Below, piece by piece: positions 16,045 to 23,986 of a stretch of 64,000 bases of DNA. Source of the DNA: Thermaurantiacus tibetensis (GTDB lineage: Bacteria > Pseudomonadota > Alphaproteobacteria > Sphingomonadales > Sphingomonadaceae); assembly GCF_015354055.1 (NCBI RefSeq), contig NZ_JACHTM010000002.1:310001-374000 (forward strand). Reading direction: 5' to 3'. Positions within the stretch are counted from its first letter, which is position 1. Every line of letters begins with the position of its first letter. The notes below the pieces were generated by a model. It ran no database searches and was not told the origin of the DNA. It saw only the letters and a list, made by a program, of their open reading frames with translations. Position numbers and translations under genes: made by a program.

Positions 16045-16984
16045 GCCCGTCGCCCGCCGCCGGGTCAGCCACGAGCGCGACCGGACGCCCGGCCGCGCGT
16101 TCGACCGCTGCCACAAGTTCCGGCCGGTCCCGCAGCAGGCGGATGACGGCGGGCCGCGCCACCAGCCTGAGCGGCCCCGGCCGCGGATCGCGAAGCGCGT
16201 GCACCAGAAGCGCGAGTGCGGCTGTGCGGTCACGCTCGAACATGGCCCGGTCGAGGAGCGAGGGCCGCAGACGCGGGCGCACCACATGGAGGAGGCCGAA
16301 GCCGCTCACCGCGCTCCGCTCGTAGGCCATCCCCGTCATCGCCGCATCGAAGGCGGCGGCGGCGGCCTTGCGCCATCCGCTGCCCGGCCGGGTGGGAAAA
16401 TCGACGGCGATTGACCCGCCGATGCCGAAGCGGCGGATGACGGCCGCCACCGCCCGCGCCGCCGCCTCGGGGTCGGGCCGGCCGTCGATGTCCACGGCGA
16501 GGAGCGCAGGCGTAGGCGAAAGCAGCAGCCGCCCGCCGGGAATGCGCACCTCGCCGGTCTCGGCCTCGGTCCAGTGCGCCTCCCACGCTTCGGCGACGGC
16601 CTCGGAAAAGCCCGCGCGAACCGCCAGACCCTCGGCCCGCAACCGCGCGGCAAGCGACGGCGCCGGCGCCAGCGCCGCTCCCGGCCTTGCCAGGCGCAGC
16701 TTGGCCGGCCGCCAGCGTCCGGCCTCGGGAATGGCCGCGCGCACCACCTCGAGCCGCACCGCCGCCCCCTCGGGAAGCGCACACGGGCCCTCGAGAAGGC
16801 CGGTCTCGCCGGCCAGCCGCACCGTGGCGCGCCCGTCGAGCATGGGGCCGATCCGCCCCTCGACGATTGCGCCCGGCTGGATACCATCGAAGGCGCGGGC
16901 CACGTCCATCGCCACGATCGCGCCCCCCTCCACCACGGCGGCGCGCGTCTCGCCGGGCCGCTCATCGAGGAAGGCCTCAGCCAT
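16034..16984 (-). CDS. Ribonuclease E/G family protein (short form)
   Basis: A 316-residue short member of the RNase E/G family. The N-terminus MAEAFLDERPGETRAAV matches the family start. An S1-like stretch covers about residues 30-110 (GAIVEGRIGPMLDGRATVRL). The catalytic part retains GGRLLLSPTPALLAVDID and IGGSIAVDFPT, keeping the two aspartates that bind magnesium. The usual DVN motif reads DID. The zinc-link CPxC segment and the RNase E scaffold domain are absent, although a separate zinc protein, YacG, is encoded in overlap immediately downstream. The start overlaps maf by eight bases. Short RNase E/G-like genes between maf and yacG occur widely in Alphaproteobacteria; whether they are active is uncertain. 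Confidence 0.85.
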   Translation of the reverse strand: MAEAFLDERPGETRAAVVEGGAIVAMDVARAFDGIQPGAIVEGRIGPMLDGRATVRLAGETGLLEGPCALPEGAAVRLEVVRAAIPEAGRWRPAKLRLARPGAALAPAPSLAARLRAEGLAVRAGFSEAVAEAWEAHWTEAETGEVRIPGGRLLLSPTPALLAVDIDGRPDPEAAARAVAAVIRRFGIGGSIAVDFPTRPGSGWRKAAAAAFDAAMTGMAYERSAVSGFGLLHVVRPRLRPSLLDRAMFERDRTAALALLVHALRDPRPGPLRLVARPAVIRLLRDRPELVAAVERAAGRPVALVADPAAGDGHVA

Positions 16985-17564
16985 GGCATCTTGCGATGCC
17001 TGCAGCAGCAAGCAGCGGCGCCACTGCGGCAAGCGGCAGACCCATCACGCCCGAGAAGCTGCCGGCGAGGAAGCGCACATGCGCCTCGAACCGGCCCTGG
17101 ATGGCATAGCCCCCCGCCTTGCCCTGCCATTCCCCGCTTGCGAGATAGGCGGTGATCTCGGCCGGGGTCAGACGCTTCACGGCCACGAGGGTGCGGTCGA
17201 GCCGATGCCGGGCGCGGCCCTCGGCATCGATCACGGTGACCGCGGTCAGCACCCGGTGCCGCCGCCCCGACAGCAGCCCGAGGAAGGCGCGCGCCTCGGC
17301 CTCGGTCTCCGCCTTGCCGAGGATCCGGCGGCCGACGGCAACGGTCGTGTCGGCCGCCAGCACCACGGCGCCCGGGTGGCGCGCGGCGACCGCGGCTGCC
17401 TTCTGCGCCGCCATCCGCGCCACATAGGGCTCGGGCCGCTCGCCCCTGGCCGGTGTCTCGTCGATGTCGGCAGGGTCCACGCAGTCGGGCACCACGCCGA
17501 GGCGCGCCAGCAGCTCCAGCCGACGCGGGCTCGCCGAGGCGAGAACCAGCCGCGGGGCCGTCAT
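16977..17564 (-). CDS. maf: Maf/YhdE-family nucleotide pyrophosphatase
   Basis: A 195-residue Maf-like protein, a house-cleaning nucleoside triphosphate pyrophosphatase that removes non-canonical or excess nucleotides. Family blocks are LVLASASPRRLELLARLG near the N-terminus, AQKAAAVA, VLAADTTV containing the catalytic Asp, and YLASGEWQGKAGGYAIQG with the substrate loop. The length is normal. It lies 22 bases downstream of infA and overlaps the RNase E/G-like gene, so the cluster is likely one transcript. Whether it acts on dTTP/UTP or on m7GTP cannot be decided by eye. Confidence 0.93.
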   Translation of the reverse strand: MTAPRLVLASASPRRLELLARLGVVPDCVDPADIDETPARGERPEPYVARMAAQKAAAVAARHPGAVVLAADTTVAVGRRILGKAETEAEARAFLGLLSGRRHRVLTAVTVIDAEGRARHRLDRTLVAVKRLTPAEITAYLASGEWQGKAGGYAIQGRFEAHVRFLAGSFSGVMGLPLAAVAPLLAAAGIARCHG

Positions 17565-17586
17565 GCCGCGCCGCCCTCAGGCGGCC

Positions 17587-17805
17587 TCACTTGAAGCGGT
17601 AGGTGATCCGGCCCTTGGTCAGATCATAGGGGGTGAGCTCGACCAGCACCTCGTCGCCGGTGAGCACCCGGATGCGGTTCTTGCGCATCTTGCCGGCCGT
17701 GTGACCGAGGATCTCATGGTCATTCTCGAGCCGGACTCGGAACATGGCGTTCGGCAGCAGTTCAACCACCGTGCCGCGCATCTCGAGCAGTTCTTCCTTC
17801 GGCAT
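17587..17805 (-). CDS. infA: Translation initiation factor IF-1
   Basis: This 72-residue protein is IF-1, a single OB-fold factor that binds the 30S A site during initiation. The sequence is almost canonical: [18 protein letters not shown] at the start, then [20 protein letters not shown] and a C-terminal [16 protein letters not shown] lies immediately before the ATG as ribosome binding site. It is the first gene of the minus-strand cluster with maf, the RNase E/G-like gene and yacG. The 255 bases upstream, up to a divergent small membrane protein gene, must contain its promoter, but I could not pick convincing -35 and -10 boxes. Confidence 0.97.
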   Translation of the reverse strand: MPKEELLEMRGTVVELLPNAMFRVRLENDHEILGHTAGKMRKNRIRVLTGDEVLVELTPYDLTKGRITYRFK

Positions 17806-18060
17806 ACACCTCAGTTGATCACGACTGCCGGTTTCGACCCCTGGAGCAGTGCCAACCGGCCGGGCACAAGCACTGCCATGCGGCGGTCACGCGCCACACC
17901 GATTGCAAGACATGGCCCAGAAACGTCCGGAATTCAAGTCGCACGCCGCTGGGCCGGCTGCCGCCCCCCGCCCCGCTTCACGATTCTTGACGATTCCATA
18001 CAGGAAGCCGTCGCACGCCAAGGCTAGAGAAGATGCAGGAGCGAATCCGAGGTTGGAGCG

Positions 18061-18234
18061 ATGTTCCTGCGCGCTTTGCTGATCGGCTATGTGGCGGGTC
18101 TTCTCGGCACCCTCCTGCTCGCGCCTGCCGAGCGCGAGGAAGAGCCAACGGTTGCCGCGGCGGCCCAGCCGCAGAGCCAGGGCGACCCGGAAGGCCGGCT
18201 GAGCCTGCTTCGGTTCGACCTGCCGGCCCGCTAG
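18061..18234 (+). CDS. Small single-pass membrane protein, hypothetical (57 residues)
   Basis: A short reading frame encodes 57 residues. Residues 2-19 (FLRALLIGYVAGLLGTLL) form one membrane segment, followed by an acidic EREEEPT stretch and a hydrophilic tail ending RFDLPAR. GAGG lies eight bases before the ATG. It is divergent from infA, and its stop overlaps that of the convergent dapB gene by two bases, so it fits exactly into the only free plus-strand space here. I recognise no family. The tidy placement and membrane topology make it a credible gene, but conservation in relatives has not been checked. Confidence 0.55.
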   Translation: MFLRALLIGYVAGLLGTLLLAPAEREEEPTVAAAAQPQSQGDPEGRLSLLRFDLPAR

Positions 18235-19025
18235 GGCGCAAGGCCGAGCACGTCGGCCATGCGGTAGCGGCCGGGCGCCCGGCCGGCGAGCCAGCGCGCG
18301 GCCGCCACCGCCCCGCGCGCGAAGATCGCCCGGTCCTCCGCCACATGGCCCAGCACCAGCCGCTCGCCAGGCCCGAGGAACAGCACCTGGTGATCCCCGG
18401 CGGCAGTCCCCCCGCGCAGCACCGCGAAGCCAACCCCGCCTGCCGGGCGCGGGTCTCCGAGGCCGTCGCGCGGCGGCAGCCGCACGGCCTCAAGGCGGGC
18501 GCCACGGCCGCGTGCCACCGCCTCGCCCAGCATCAGCGCCGTGCCCGAGGGCGCGTCGCGCTTGGCGCCGTGGTGGAGGTCCAGGATCTCCGCGTCCCAG
18601 CCGGGAAGCCGGGCCGCGGCCTCTTGGACCAGCGCGACCAGAAGGTTGACCCCGAGCGAGGTGTTGGCCGCCTGCAGCACCGGGATGCTGCGCGCAGCCG
18701 CGTCGATCGCCGCATGGTGCGCGGGAGACAGGCCGGTCGTGCCGATGACGAGCGCCACCCCTGCATCCTCGGCCGCGCGGAGATGCTCGGCGAGCGCCTC
18801 GGGCGTGGTGAAGTCAACGAGCACGTCGGCACGGTGGGCAACGGCGGCCGCGTTGGCCGCCACCACGAGGCCGTTGCCGAGCGCAGCGCCGCAGGCGGGG
18901 TGGCCGGGCCGCTCCACGCCGCCGGCAAGCTCGAGGTCACCGGCCGCCAGCACTTCGGCAATGACCGCACGCCCCATCCGCCCGCCCGCTCCCAGAACCC
19001 CGATTGCCAGCCGCTCCCCGCGCAT
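18231..19025 (-). CDS. dapB: 4-hydroxy-tetrahydrodipicolinate reductase
   Basis: A 264-residue DapB, which reduces the product of DapA to tetrahydrodipicolinate with NAD(P)H in the lysine/diaminopimelate pathway, and so supplies both protein synthesis and the cell wall. The Rossmann motif GVLGAGGRMGRAV is near residue 8. FTTPEAL and GTTGLS mark the cofactor region. The catalytic block EILDLHHGAKRDAPSGTAL (around residue 150) carries the HHxxKxDAPSGT signature. I chose the ATG at 19025, preceded by GAGGAG, over an upstream in-frame start at 19118. It is divergent from the sirtuin gene. Confidence 0.95.
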   Translation of the reverse strand: MRGERLAIGVLGAGGRMGRAVIAEVLAAGDLELAGGVERPGHPACGAALGNGLVVAANAAAVAHRADVLVDFTTPEALAEHLRAAEDAGVALVIGTTGLSPAHHAAIDAAARSIPVLQAANTSLGVNLLVALVQEAAARLPGWDAEILDLHHGAKRDAPSGTALMLGEAVARGRGARLEAVRLPPRDGLGDPRPAGGVGFAVLRGGTAAGDHQVLFLGPGERLVLGHVAEDRAIFARGAVAAARWLAGRAPGRYRMADVLGLAP

Positions 19026-19116
19026 CGCCGTCTCCTCGCGCCCTCCCTCGGCGAGGCGCGGGGCGGGCGCAAGTCTCCCCTTCCCCTCCCCGCGTCCGCG
19101 CCCTAGCGTCCAGCCC

Positions 19117-19824
19117 ATGTCCTATCCGCGCATCGTCATCCTGACTGGTGCCGGCATCTCGGCCGAATCGGGCGTGCCCACCTTCCGCGGGCCTGATGGC
19201 CTCTGGGAAGGCCACCGCGTGGAAGACGTGGCAACGCCCGAGGCCTTTCGCCGCAACCCGGCGCTGGTCCAGGCCTTCTACGACGCCCGCCGGGCCCGCC
19301 TCGCCGAGGTCCGGCCCAACGCCGCCCACCTTGCGCTCGGCCGCCTCGACCGCGAATGGCCGGGAGACCTCCTCATCGTCACCCAGAACGTGGACGATCT
19401 CCACGAGCGCGGCGGCGCCCGGCGCCTTCTCCACATGCACGGCGAGCTGCTCTCGGCCTGGTGCACCGCCTGCGACGCACGCCACCGCTGGACGGGGCCG
19501 CTCGCCGGCTTCCCGCCCTGCCCGGCGTGCAGTGCCCGCGCGCTCCGGCCCGACATCGTCTGGTTCGGCGAGATGCCCTACGGAATGGACCGCATCCTCG
19601 ACGCGCTCGCCGCCTGCGACCTCTTCGTCGCCATCGGCACCTCGGGGCAGGTCTATCCGGCTGCCGGCTTCGTCGAGACGGCACGCGCGGCCGGCGCCCG
19701 CACGCTCGAGCTCAACCTCGATCCATCCGCCATGTCCGAGCGGTTTCACGAGCGCCGCCTCGGCCCCGCGGGAACCCTCGTTCCCGCCCTCGTCGACGAG
19801 CTGCTGGCCCGCGCGCCAGCCTAG
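19117..19824 (+). CDS. cobB: NAD-dependent protein deacylase (sirtuin, CobB-like)
   Basis: A 235-residue class III sirtuin, which removes acyl groups from lysines using NAD+. The NAD-binding start is ILTGAGISAESGVPTFRG, followed by TQNVDDLHERGG. The catalytic His is in LHMHGEL. A zinc ribbon uses two Cys pairs, CTAC and CPAC, about 24 residues apart, and PDIVWFGEMPY comes next. Tyr and Arg in the YDARRARLAEVRPN region may mark a CobB/SIRT5-type enzyme able to remove succinyl groups, but this is inference. It is divergent from dapB, and its stop overlaps the convergent zincin gene by four bases. Confidence 0.94.
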   Translation: MSYPRIVILTGAGISAESGVPTFRGPDGLWEGHRVEDVATPEAFRRNPALVQAFYDARRARLAEVRPNAAHLALGRLDREWPGDLLIVTQNVDDLHERGGARRLLHMHGELLSAWCTACDARHRWTGPLAGFPPCPACSARALRPDIVWFGEMPYGMDRILDALAACDLFVAIGTSGQVYPAAGFVETARAAGARTLELNLDPSAMSERFHERRLGPAGTLVPALVDELLARAPA

Positions 19825-20222
19825 CCCTCGTCCCCCGCCGCCGCCTCGATCGCCTCCATCTCGGCGTCCGACAGGCCGAAGTGGTGCCCCACCTCGTGCA
19901 CGAGCACATGCGTCACCAGCGCCTCGAGGCTGTCCTCGCCGTCGGCCCAGGCGTCGAGCAGCGGCCGGCGGTAGAGGAAGATGGTGGGGGGCAGCCGGCC
20001 GGTCGCCTCGGCGCCTTCCGAGCCCACCGGGTGGCCCTGGTAGAGCCCGAGAAGGTCGAACGGGCTGTCGAGGTCCATCGCCTCCATGACCTCCTCGTCG
20101 GGAAAGTCGGCGACGTGGAGCACCACGTCGGCAAGGTGCGCGCGAAAGGCGGGCGGCAGCCGCTCGGCCGCGGCCAGCGCCAGGGCCTCGATTTCCGCCG
20201 CCGTCGGTGCCATGGTCGGCAT
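19821..20222 (-). CDS. Zincin-like metallopeptidase family protein (minimal MMP-like domain)
   Basis: A 133-residue protein of the minimal zincin family. Its HEVGHHFGLSD motif near residue 113 provides the two zinc-binding His, the catalytic Glu and the third ligand position downstream. The rest includes FDLLGLYQGHPVG and PPTIFLYRRPLLDAW, conserved in this group of small bacterial proteins. AGGAGGTGA six bases upstream makes the ATG at 20222 the start. No signal peptide is present, so it acts in the cytoplasm. The substrate is unknown and peptidase activity has rarely been shown for the family. Confidence 0.87.
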   Translation of the reverse strand: MPTMAPTAAEIEALALAAAERLPPAFRAHLADVVLHVADFPDEEVMEAMDLDSPFDLLGLYQGHPVGSEGAEATGRLPPTIFLYRRPLLDAWADGEDSLEALVTHVLVHEVGHHFGLSDAEMEAIEAAAGDEG

Positions 20223-20262
20223 GCGTCACCTCCTCTCCGCCTCCTAGCCCAGGGGAACAGCC

Positions 20263-20544
20263 ATGGTCGAGAAGCTGGATGCCGCCGCCCGCGCCGCCCT
20301 CGCCACCGAGCTGCCCGGCTGGACGCTGGATGGCGAGCATCTGCGGCGCAGCTTCCGCTTCCGTGACTTCTCCGAGGCCTTCGCCTTCATGACCCGCGTC
20401 GCGCTTCTTGCCGAGCGCCACGATCACCACCCCGAATGGTCGAACGTCTGGAACCGGGTGGAAATCGGCCTCAGCACGCACGACGCGGGCGGCCTCTCCG
20501 CGCGCGACGTCGCGCTGGCAAAGGCCATCGACGCGCTCCTTTGA
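20263..20544 (+). CDS. phhB: 4a-hydroxytetrahydrobiopterin dehydratase (PCD/DCoH)
   Basis: A 93-residue pterin-4a-carbinolamine dehydratase, which recycles the pterin cofactor after aromatic amino-acid hydroxylation and can also support molybdopterin-related chemistry. The conserved core is [20 protein letters not shown], with the three histidines and HPEW active-site motif. [20 protein letters not shown] completes the family pattern. No phenylalanine hydroxylase gene is in the window. It is divergent from the zincin gene, 40 bases away. The symbol reflects family usage; a pathway partner was not seen. Confidence 0.92.
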   Translation: MVEKLDAAARAALATELPGWTLDGEHLRRSFRFRDFSEAFAFMTRVALLAERHDHHPEWSNVWNRVEIGLSTHDAGGLSARDVALAKAIDALL

Positions 20545-20662
20545 GCAGCGCCCGGGCAGCCGCCGCACGGCGCGCGCAGCGGTTTTCGAGAGCTTGGCGC
20601 CGCGCCCCTGCGTGCTAGGCGCGCCCTCGAGGAAGCGCCCCGGCGGCGCCAGCGGAGGCCCC

Positions 20663-22069
20663 ATGACCCAGCCCTTCCCCGACCACCCCTATCTCACGGG
20701 CTACTACCAGCCCTTCGGCGCCGAAATGGACGCCCCCGACCTCGTCATCGAGGGCAGGCTCCCGGAAGGCCTCGCGGGCACTTTCTACCGCAACGGGCCC
20801 GACCCGCTTCACCCGCCCAGGGAGGGGGACCGCTACCATGTCTTCGACGGCGACGGCATGGTCTACGCCATCCGCATCGGCGATGGCCGCGCCTCCATGA
20901 AGAACCGCTATGTCCGCACCCGCAAGTATGAGCTGGAGCGCGCCGCCGGACGCCGCCTGTTCGGCGTGTTCGGCAACCCGCGCTTCAATGACCCGTCGGT
21001 GAGCCCGATGGAGTACAACACGGCCAACACCCACATCTGGCCCCACGCCGGCGCCCTCTATGCACTCATGGAAGGCTGCCCGCCAACCGCGATGGACCCC
21101 GACACCCTCGAGACGAAGGGCTACGAGACCTTCGGCAACACGGTGACCGGCCCGTTTACCGCCCACCCCAAGACCGACCCGGCCGATGGCGCCATGCACG
21201 CCTTCGGCTGCGGGGCGAAGGGCCCGGGCTCGACCGCCATCCGCTACGACATCGTCGATGCGCACGGCGCCAAGCGCCACACCGCCTGGCTCGACCAGCC
21301 CTATGCCTCGATGATGCACGACTTCGCGCTGACCGAGCGCCACGTCGTCTTCCCGTGCCTGCCCGTCACCATCTCGCTCGAGCGGGCGATGCAGGGCCTT
21401 CCCGTCGCTGCCTGGGAAGATGGCAAGCCCGCCGCCTTCGGCATCATGGCGAAAGGCGGCAACGGCGGCGACGAGGTCCGCTGGTTCGAGACCGACCCCA
21501 CCTTCGCCTTCCATGTCGCCGGCAGCTTCGACGACGGGCAGGACATCGTCATCGACGTCGCCGGCTCGAAGCGCGCGCCGCTCATGCCCTCCGCGGACGG
21601 CACGCTCCCCTCGCACCAGGACACCCGCTTCACCTTGAAGCGCTGGCGGATCGGCGGCAACGGCAATTTCCGCGAGGAGGAGGTGGACGGCCTCGACATC
21701 CAGTTCCCGCGCATCGATGACCGGGTGCAGGGCCGCCGCTACCGCAAGGCCTTCGTCAACGGCACGGCGCGGCCCACCGCCGGCCGGATCGACGGCTTCG
21801 ACATGATCGCCGCGATCGACGTCGAGACCGGCCGGCGCGACGGCTTCTCCTTCGGCGAGGGCGCCTACTGCGGCGAGCCCGTGTTCGTGGCCGACGGGCC
21901 CGGCGAAGGCGAGGGCTGGCTCCTTGCCCTGGTGTGGGACAGCCAGAAGAACGCAAGCTTCCTTGCCGTGCTCGATGCCAGGAACGTGGCCGCCGGGCCG
22001 GTCGCGAAGATCCACATGCCGGCGCGCGTGCCGGGCGGCTTCCACTGCCACTGGCGGCCGGCGGCATGA
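20663..22069 (+). CDS. Carotenoid/stilbene cleavage oxygenase family protein
   Basis: A 468-residue iron enzyme of the carotenoid oxygenase family, whose members cut carotenoids, apocarotenals or stilbenoids at a double bond. Opening blocks LPEGLAGTFYRNGPDPLH and YHVFDGDGMVYAI are typical. The four iron-binding histidines fit NTHIWPH or PFTAHPK, MMHDFALTERHVVFP and the final GGFHCHW. Length is normal. Its TGA overlaps the following gene's ATG, and the three genes 20663-23309 form a coupled operon with an NTF2-like protein and an enoyl-CoA hydratase homologue. That company suggests breakdown of an aromatic or isoprenoid chain rather than pigment synthesis; no carotenoid biosynthesis gene is near. 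Confidence 0.9.
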   Translation: MTQPFPDHPYLTGYYQPFGAEMDAPDLVIEGRLPEGLAGTFYRNGPDPLHPPREGDRYHVFDGDGMVYAIRIGDGRASMKNRYVRTRKYELERAAGRRLFGVFGNPRFNDPSVSPMEYNTANTHIWPHAGALYALMEGCPPTAMDPDTLETKGYETFGNTVTGPFTAHPKTDPADGAMHAFGCGAKGPGSTAIRYDIVDAHGAKRHTAWLDQPYASMMHDFALTERHVVFPCLPVTISLERAMQGLPVAAWEDGKPAAFGIMAKGGNGGDEVRWFETDPTFAFHVAGSFDDGQDIVIDVAGSKRAPLMPSADGTLPSHQDTRFTLKRWRIGGNGNFREEEVDGLDIQFPRIDDRVQGRRYRKAFVNGTARPTAGRIDGFDMIAAIDVETGRRDGFSFGEGAYCGEPVFVADGPGEGEGWLLALVWDSQKNASFLAVLDARNVAAGPVAKIHMPARVPGGFHCHWRPAA

Positions 22070-22518
22070 GCGGGCACGACACGGGCGGGGACGGCATGAC
22101 AGAGGCGGACCGCGCGAACCTTGCAACCGCCAGGCGGCTCTACGAGGCCGCGGCCCGGGGCGACTGGGCGGCAGCCGAAGCCGAGCTTCATGAGGCACTC
22201 GAGATCCACGAGGCCGAGTCGATGCCCTACGCCGGCGTCTACCGCGGCCGCGATGCGCTCCAGCGCCTCTCGGCCATCGTGTACGGCTATTGGCCGGGCA
22301 CGCGGGTCGAGCGGCTCGGCATGGCCGCCGGCGACGGCCGGGTCGTCGTCTTCTTCCGGATGCTGATCGACGCGCCGGACGGCCCCCTCGCCCACGACAT
22401 CGTGGAAGTGAACGAGTTCCGCGACGGCAAGGTCGCCGTCATCAGGCCCTTCTACTGGGACACGGGCGCGATGGCCGCGCTCGCCCGCCGCTTGGCACAA
22501 CAGGGAGATCAGCATTGA
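22066..22518 (+). CDS. NTF2-like / SnoaL-type nuclear transport factor 2 family protein
   Basis: A 150-residue cone-shaped NTF2-like protein. Typical features are ATARRLYEAAARGDWAAAEA near the start, YRGRDALQRL in the middle, and DIVEVNEFRDGKVAVIRPFYWD at the end. Such proteins act as isomerases, cyclases or hydrolases, or merely bind small ligands. The ATG is coupled to the oxygenase stop (ATGA), and its own stop overlaps a TTG start (TTGA). An internal ATG eleven codons later is possible. A role beside the cleavage oxygenase, for instance on its product, is inference. Confidence 0.82.
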   Translation: MSGHDTGGDGMTEADRANLATARRLYEAAARGDWAAAEAELHEALEIHEAESMPYAGVYRGRDALQRLSAIVYGYWPGTRVERLGMAAGDGRVVVFFRMLIDAPDGPLAHDIVEVNEFRDGKVAVIRPFYWDTGAMAALARRLAQQGDQH

Positions 22519-23309
22519 CCAAGCCCGAATCGGTCGGCCGCGAAGTTCTCTACGAGGTGGTGGACGGCCATGTCGGCCTCGTCCGCCTGAACCGGCCCGA
22601 CAAGCGCAACGCCGTCAACGGCGACGTCGCTGAGGCGCTCGACTGGATCGTCAAGGCAACCGAGGCCGACGAGGCGGTCCGGGTCGTCATCCTCGGCTCC
22701 ACGTCTGATGGCGCCTTCTCCGCAGGTGCCGACCTCGCCGAGATCTCCAAGGGCCGCGGCCACCTCCTCGGCACGAAGGACGGCGGCTTCGCAGGCCTCG
22801 CCCAGGCGGCCCGCACCAAGCCGTGGATTGCCGCCGTCAATGCGCCGGCCCTCGCCGGCGGCTGCGAGATCGCCCTTTCCTGCGACATGATCGTCGCAGC
22901 CGAGACGGCGCGCTTCGGCCTGCCCGAAGTGAAGCGGGGGCTTTACGCGGGCGCCGGCGGCGTCTTCCGCCTCACCCGCCGGCTGCCGATGAGCATTGCG
23001 CTCGAGCTCGTCGCAACGGGGGACCCCATCGATGCGCCGCGCGCCTACGCGCTCGGGCTCGTCAACCGGCTGGTGCCGGCAGAGAAGGTGCTCGACGAGG
23101 CGATGGCCCTGGCCAAGGCGATCATGGCGAACGCGCCCCTGTCGGTCCGGGAGTCGCTCAGGGTTGCGCGGATGAGCTTCGACCACCCGGAATCCGAGCT
23201 GTGGCAGGTCTCGAAGGCGGTCTCGGCGCGCGTCTTCGCGTCGGAGGACGCGCGGGAAGGCCCGCTGGCCTTCCTCGAGAAGCGCGCGCCGGTCTGGAAG
23301 GGCCGCTAG
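22515..23309 (+). CDS. Enoyl-CoA hydratase/isomerase family protein
   Basis: A 264-residue crotonase-superfamily protein. The first oxyanion-hole block is FSAGADLAEI near residue 70. The second, with IAAVNAPALAGGCEIALSCD and RFGLPEVKRGLYAGAGG, carries the position of one catalytic Glu. TTG at 22515 is the start, with GGGAG nine bases upstream and overlap with the previous stop; no ATG or GTG fits. The family covers hydration, isomerisation and dehalogenation of CoA thioesters, so the reaction is unresolved. It ends the oxygenase-NTF2-hydratase operon and overlaps the convergent DsbA-like gene by four bases. Confidence 0.9.
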   Translation: MTKPESVGREVLYEVVDGHVGLVRLNRPDKRNAVNGDVAEALDWIVKATEADEAVRVVILGSTSDGAFSAGADLAEISKGRGHLLGTKDGGFAGLAQAARTKPWIAAVNAPALAGGCEIALSCDMIVAAETARFGLPEVKRGLYAGAGGVFRLTRRLPMSIALELVATGDPIDAPRAYALGLVNRLVPAEKVLDEAMALAKAIMANAPLSVRESLRVARMSFDHPESELWQVSKAVSARVFASEDAREGPLAFLEKRAPVWKGR

Positions 23310-23986
23310 GCAGCCGCGCCCGGCACCCCATCCGGGAGGAAGCGCGGCAGCACCCGGCGGAACCACTCCACCCCCTGCGCGCCCATCGCAAGGCCCCGTT
23401 CGCCGAGGATGAAGGCCGGAACCCCGGTCACCCCCATCTCGGCGAAGCGGGCCTCGAGGCTGGCGACGGCATCGGCGAACCGGCCCGAGGCGAGCACGGC
23501 GGCGGCTTCCGCCCGGTCGAGCCCGGCGGCGTCTGCGGCATCGGCCAGCACGCCATGGTCGGCGAGGTTCGCTCCCTGCCCGAAGTGGGCGTCAAAAAGG
23601 GCGAGCGCGAGCGCCGTCTGCCTGCCCGTGTCGCGCGCCCAGAACAGCAGCCGGTGGGCGTCGCGCGTGTTCCACATGCGGGCCGGAACCCCGGGCCGGA
23701 AGGCCACGCCCACCCCGGCGGCCACGTCCGCCATGGCCGCGCGCGTCTCGGCCATCCGCTCGGCGCTCGCGCCATATTTGCGGGCGATGTGGCTGGCCAC
23801 CTCCTCGCCCTCGGGCGGCATTCCGGGATTGAGCTCGAACGGGTGCCAGCGGAGGTCGGCCTCGACCCCGAGGTCGGCGAGCGCTCTCTCCAGCTGGCGG
23901 AAGCCGATGAGGCACCAGGGGCACACCACGTCGGAGACGATGTCGACGCGCAGCACGCGCGGCCCTTCCCCGCCCGGCGCGGCCAT
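23306..23986 (-). CDS. DsbA-family (FrnE-like) oxidoreductase
   Basis: A 226-residue DsbA-family protein with a thioredoxin fold and helical insertion. The active-site CPWC lies near residue 22 in IVSDVVCPWCLIG. WHPFELNPGMPPEG and GVTGVPAFILG, with the cis-proline, are FrnE-type signatures. There is no signal peptide, so it is cytoplasmic; relatives act as isomerases or in polyketide and stress pathways. The ATG at 23986 touches the stop of the dehydrogenase gene upstream (TGATG), indicating one operon of two genes. Confidence 0.9.
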   Translation of the reverse strand: MAAPGGEGPRVLRVDIVSDVVCPWCLIGFRQLERALADLGVEADLRWHPFELNPGMPPEGEEVASHIARKYGASAERMAETRAAMADVAAGVGVAFRPGVPARMWNTRDAHRLLFWARDTGRQTALALALFDAHFGQGANLADHGVLADAADAAGLDRAEAAAVLASGRFADAVASLEARFAEMGVTGVPAFILGERGLAMGAQGVEWFRRVLPRFLPDGVPGAAA

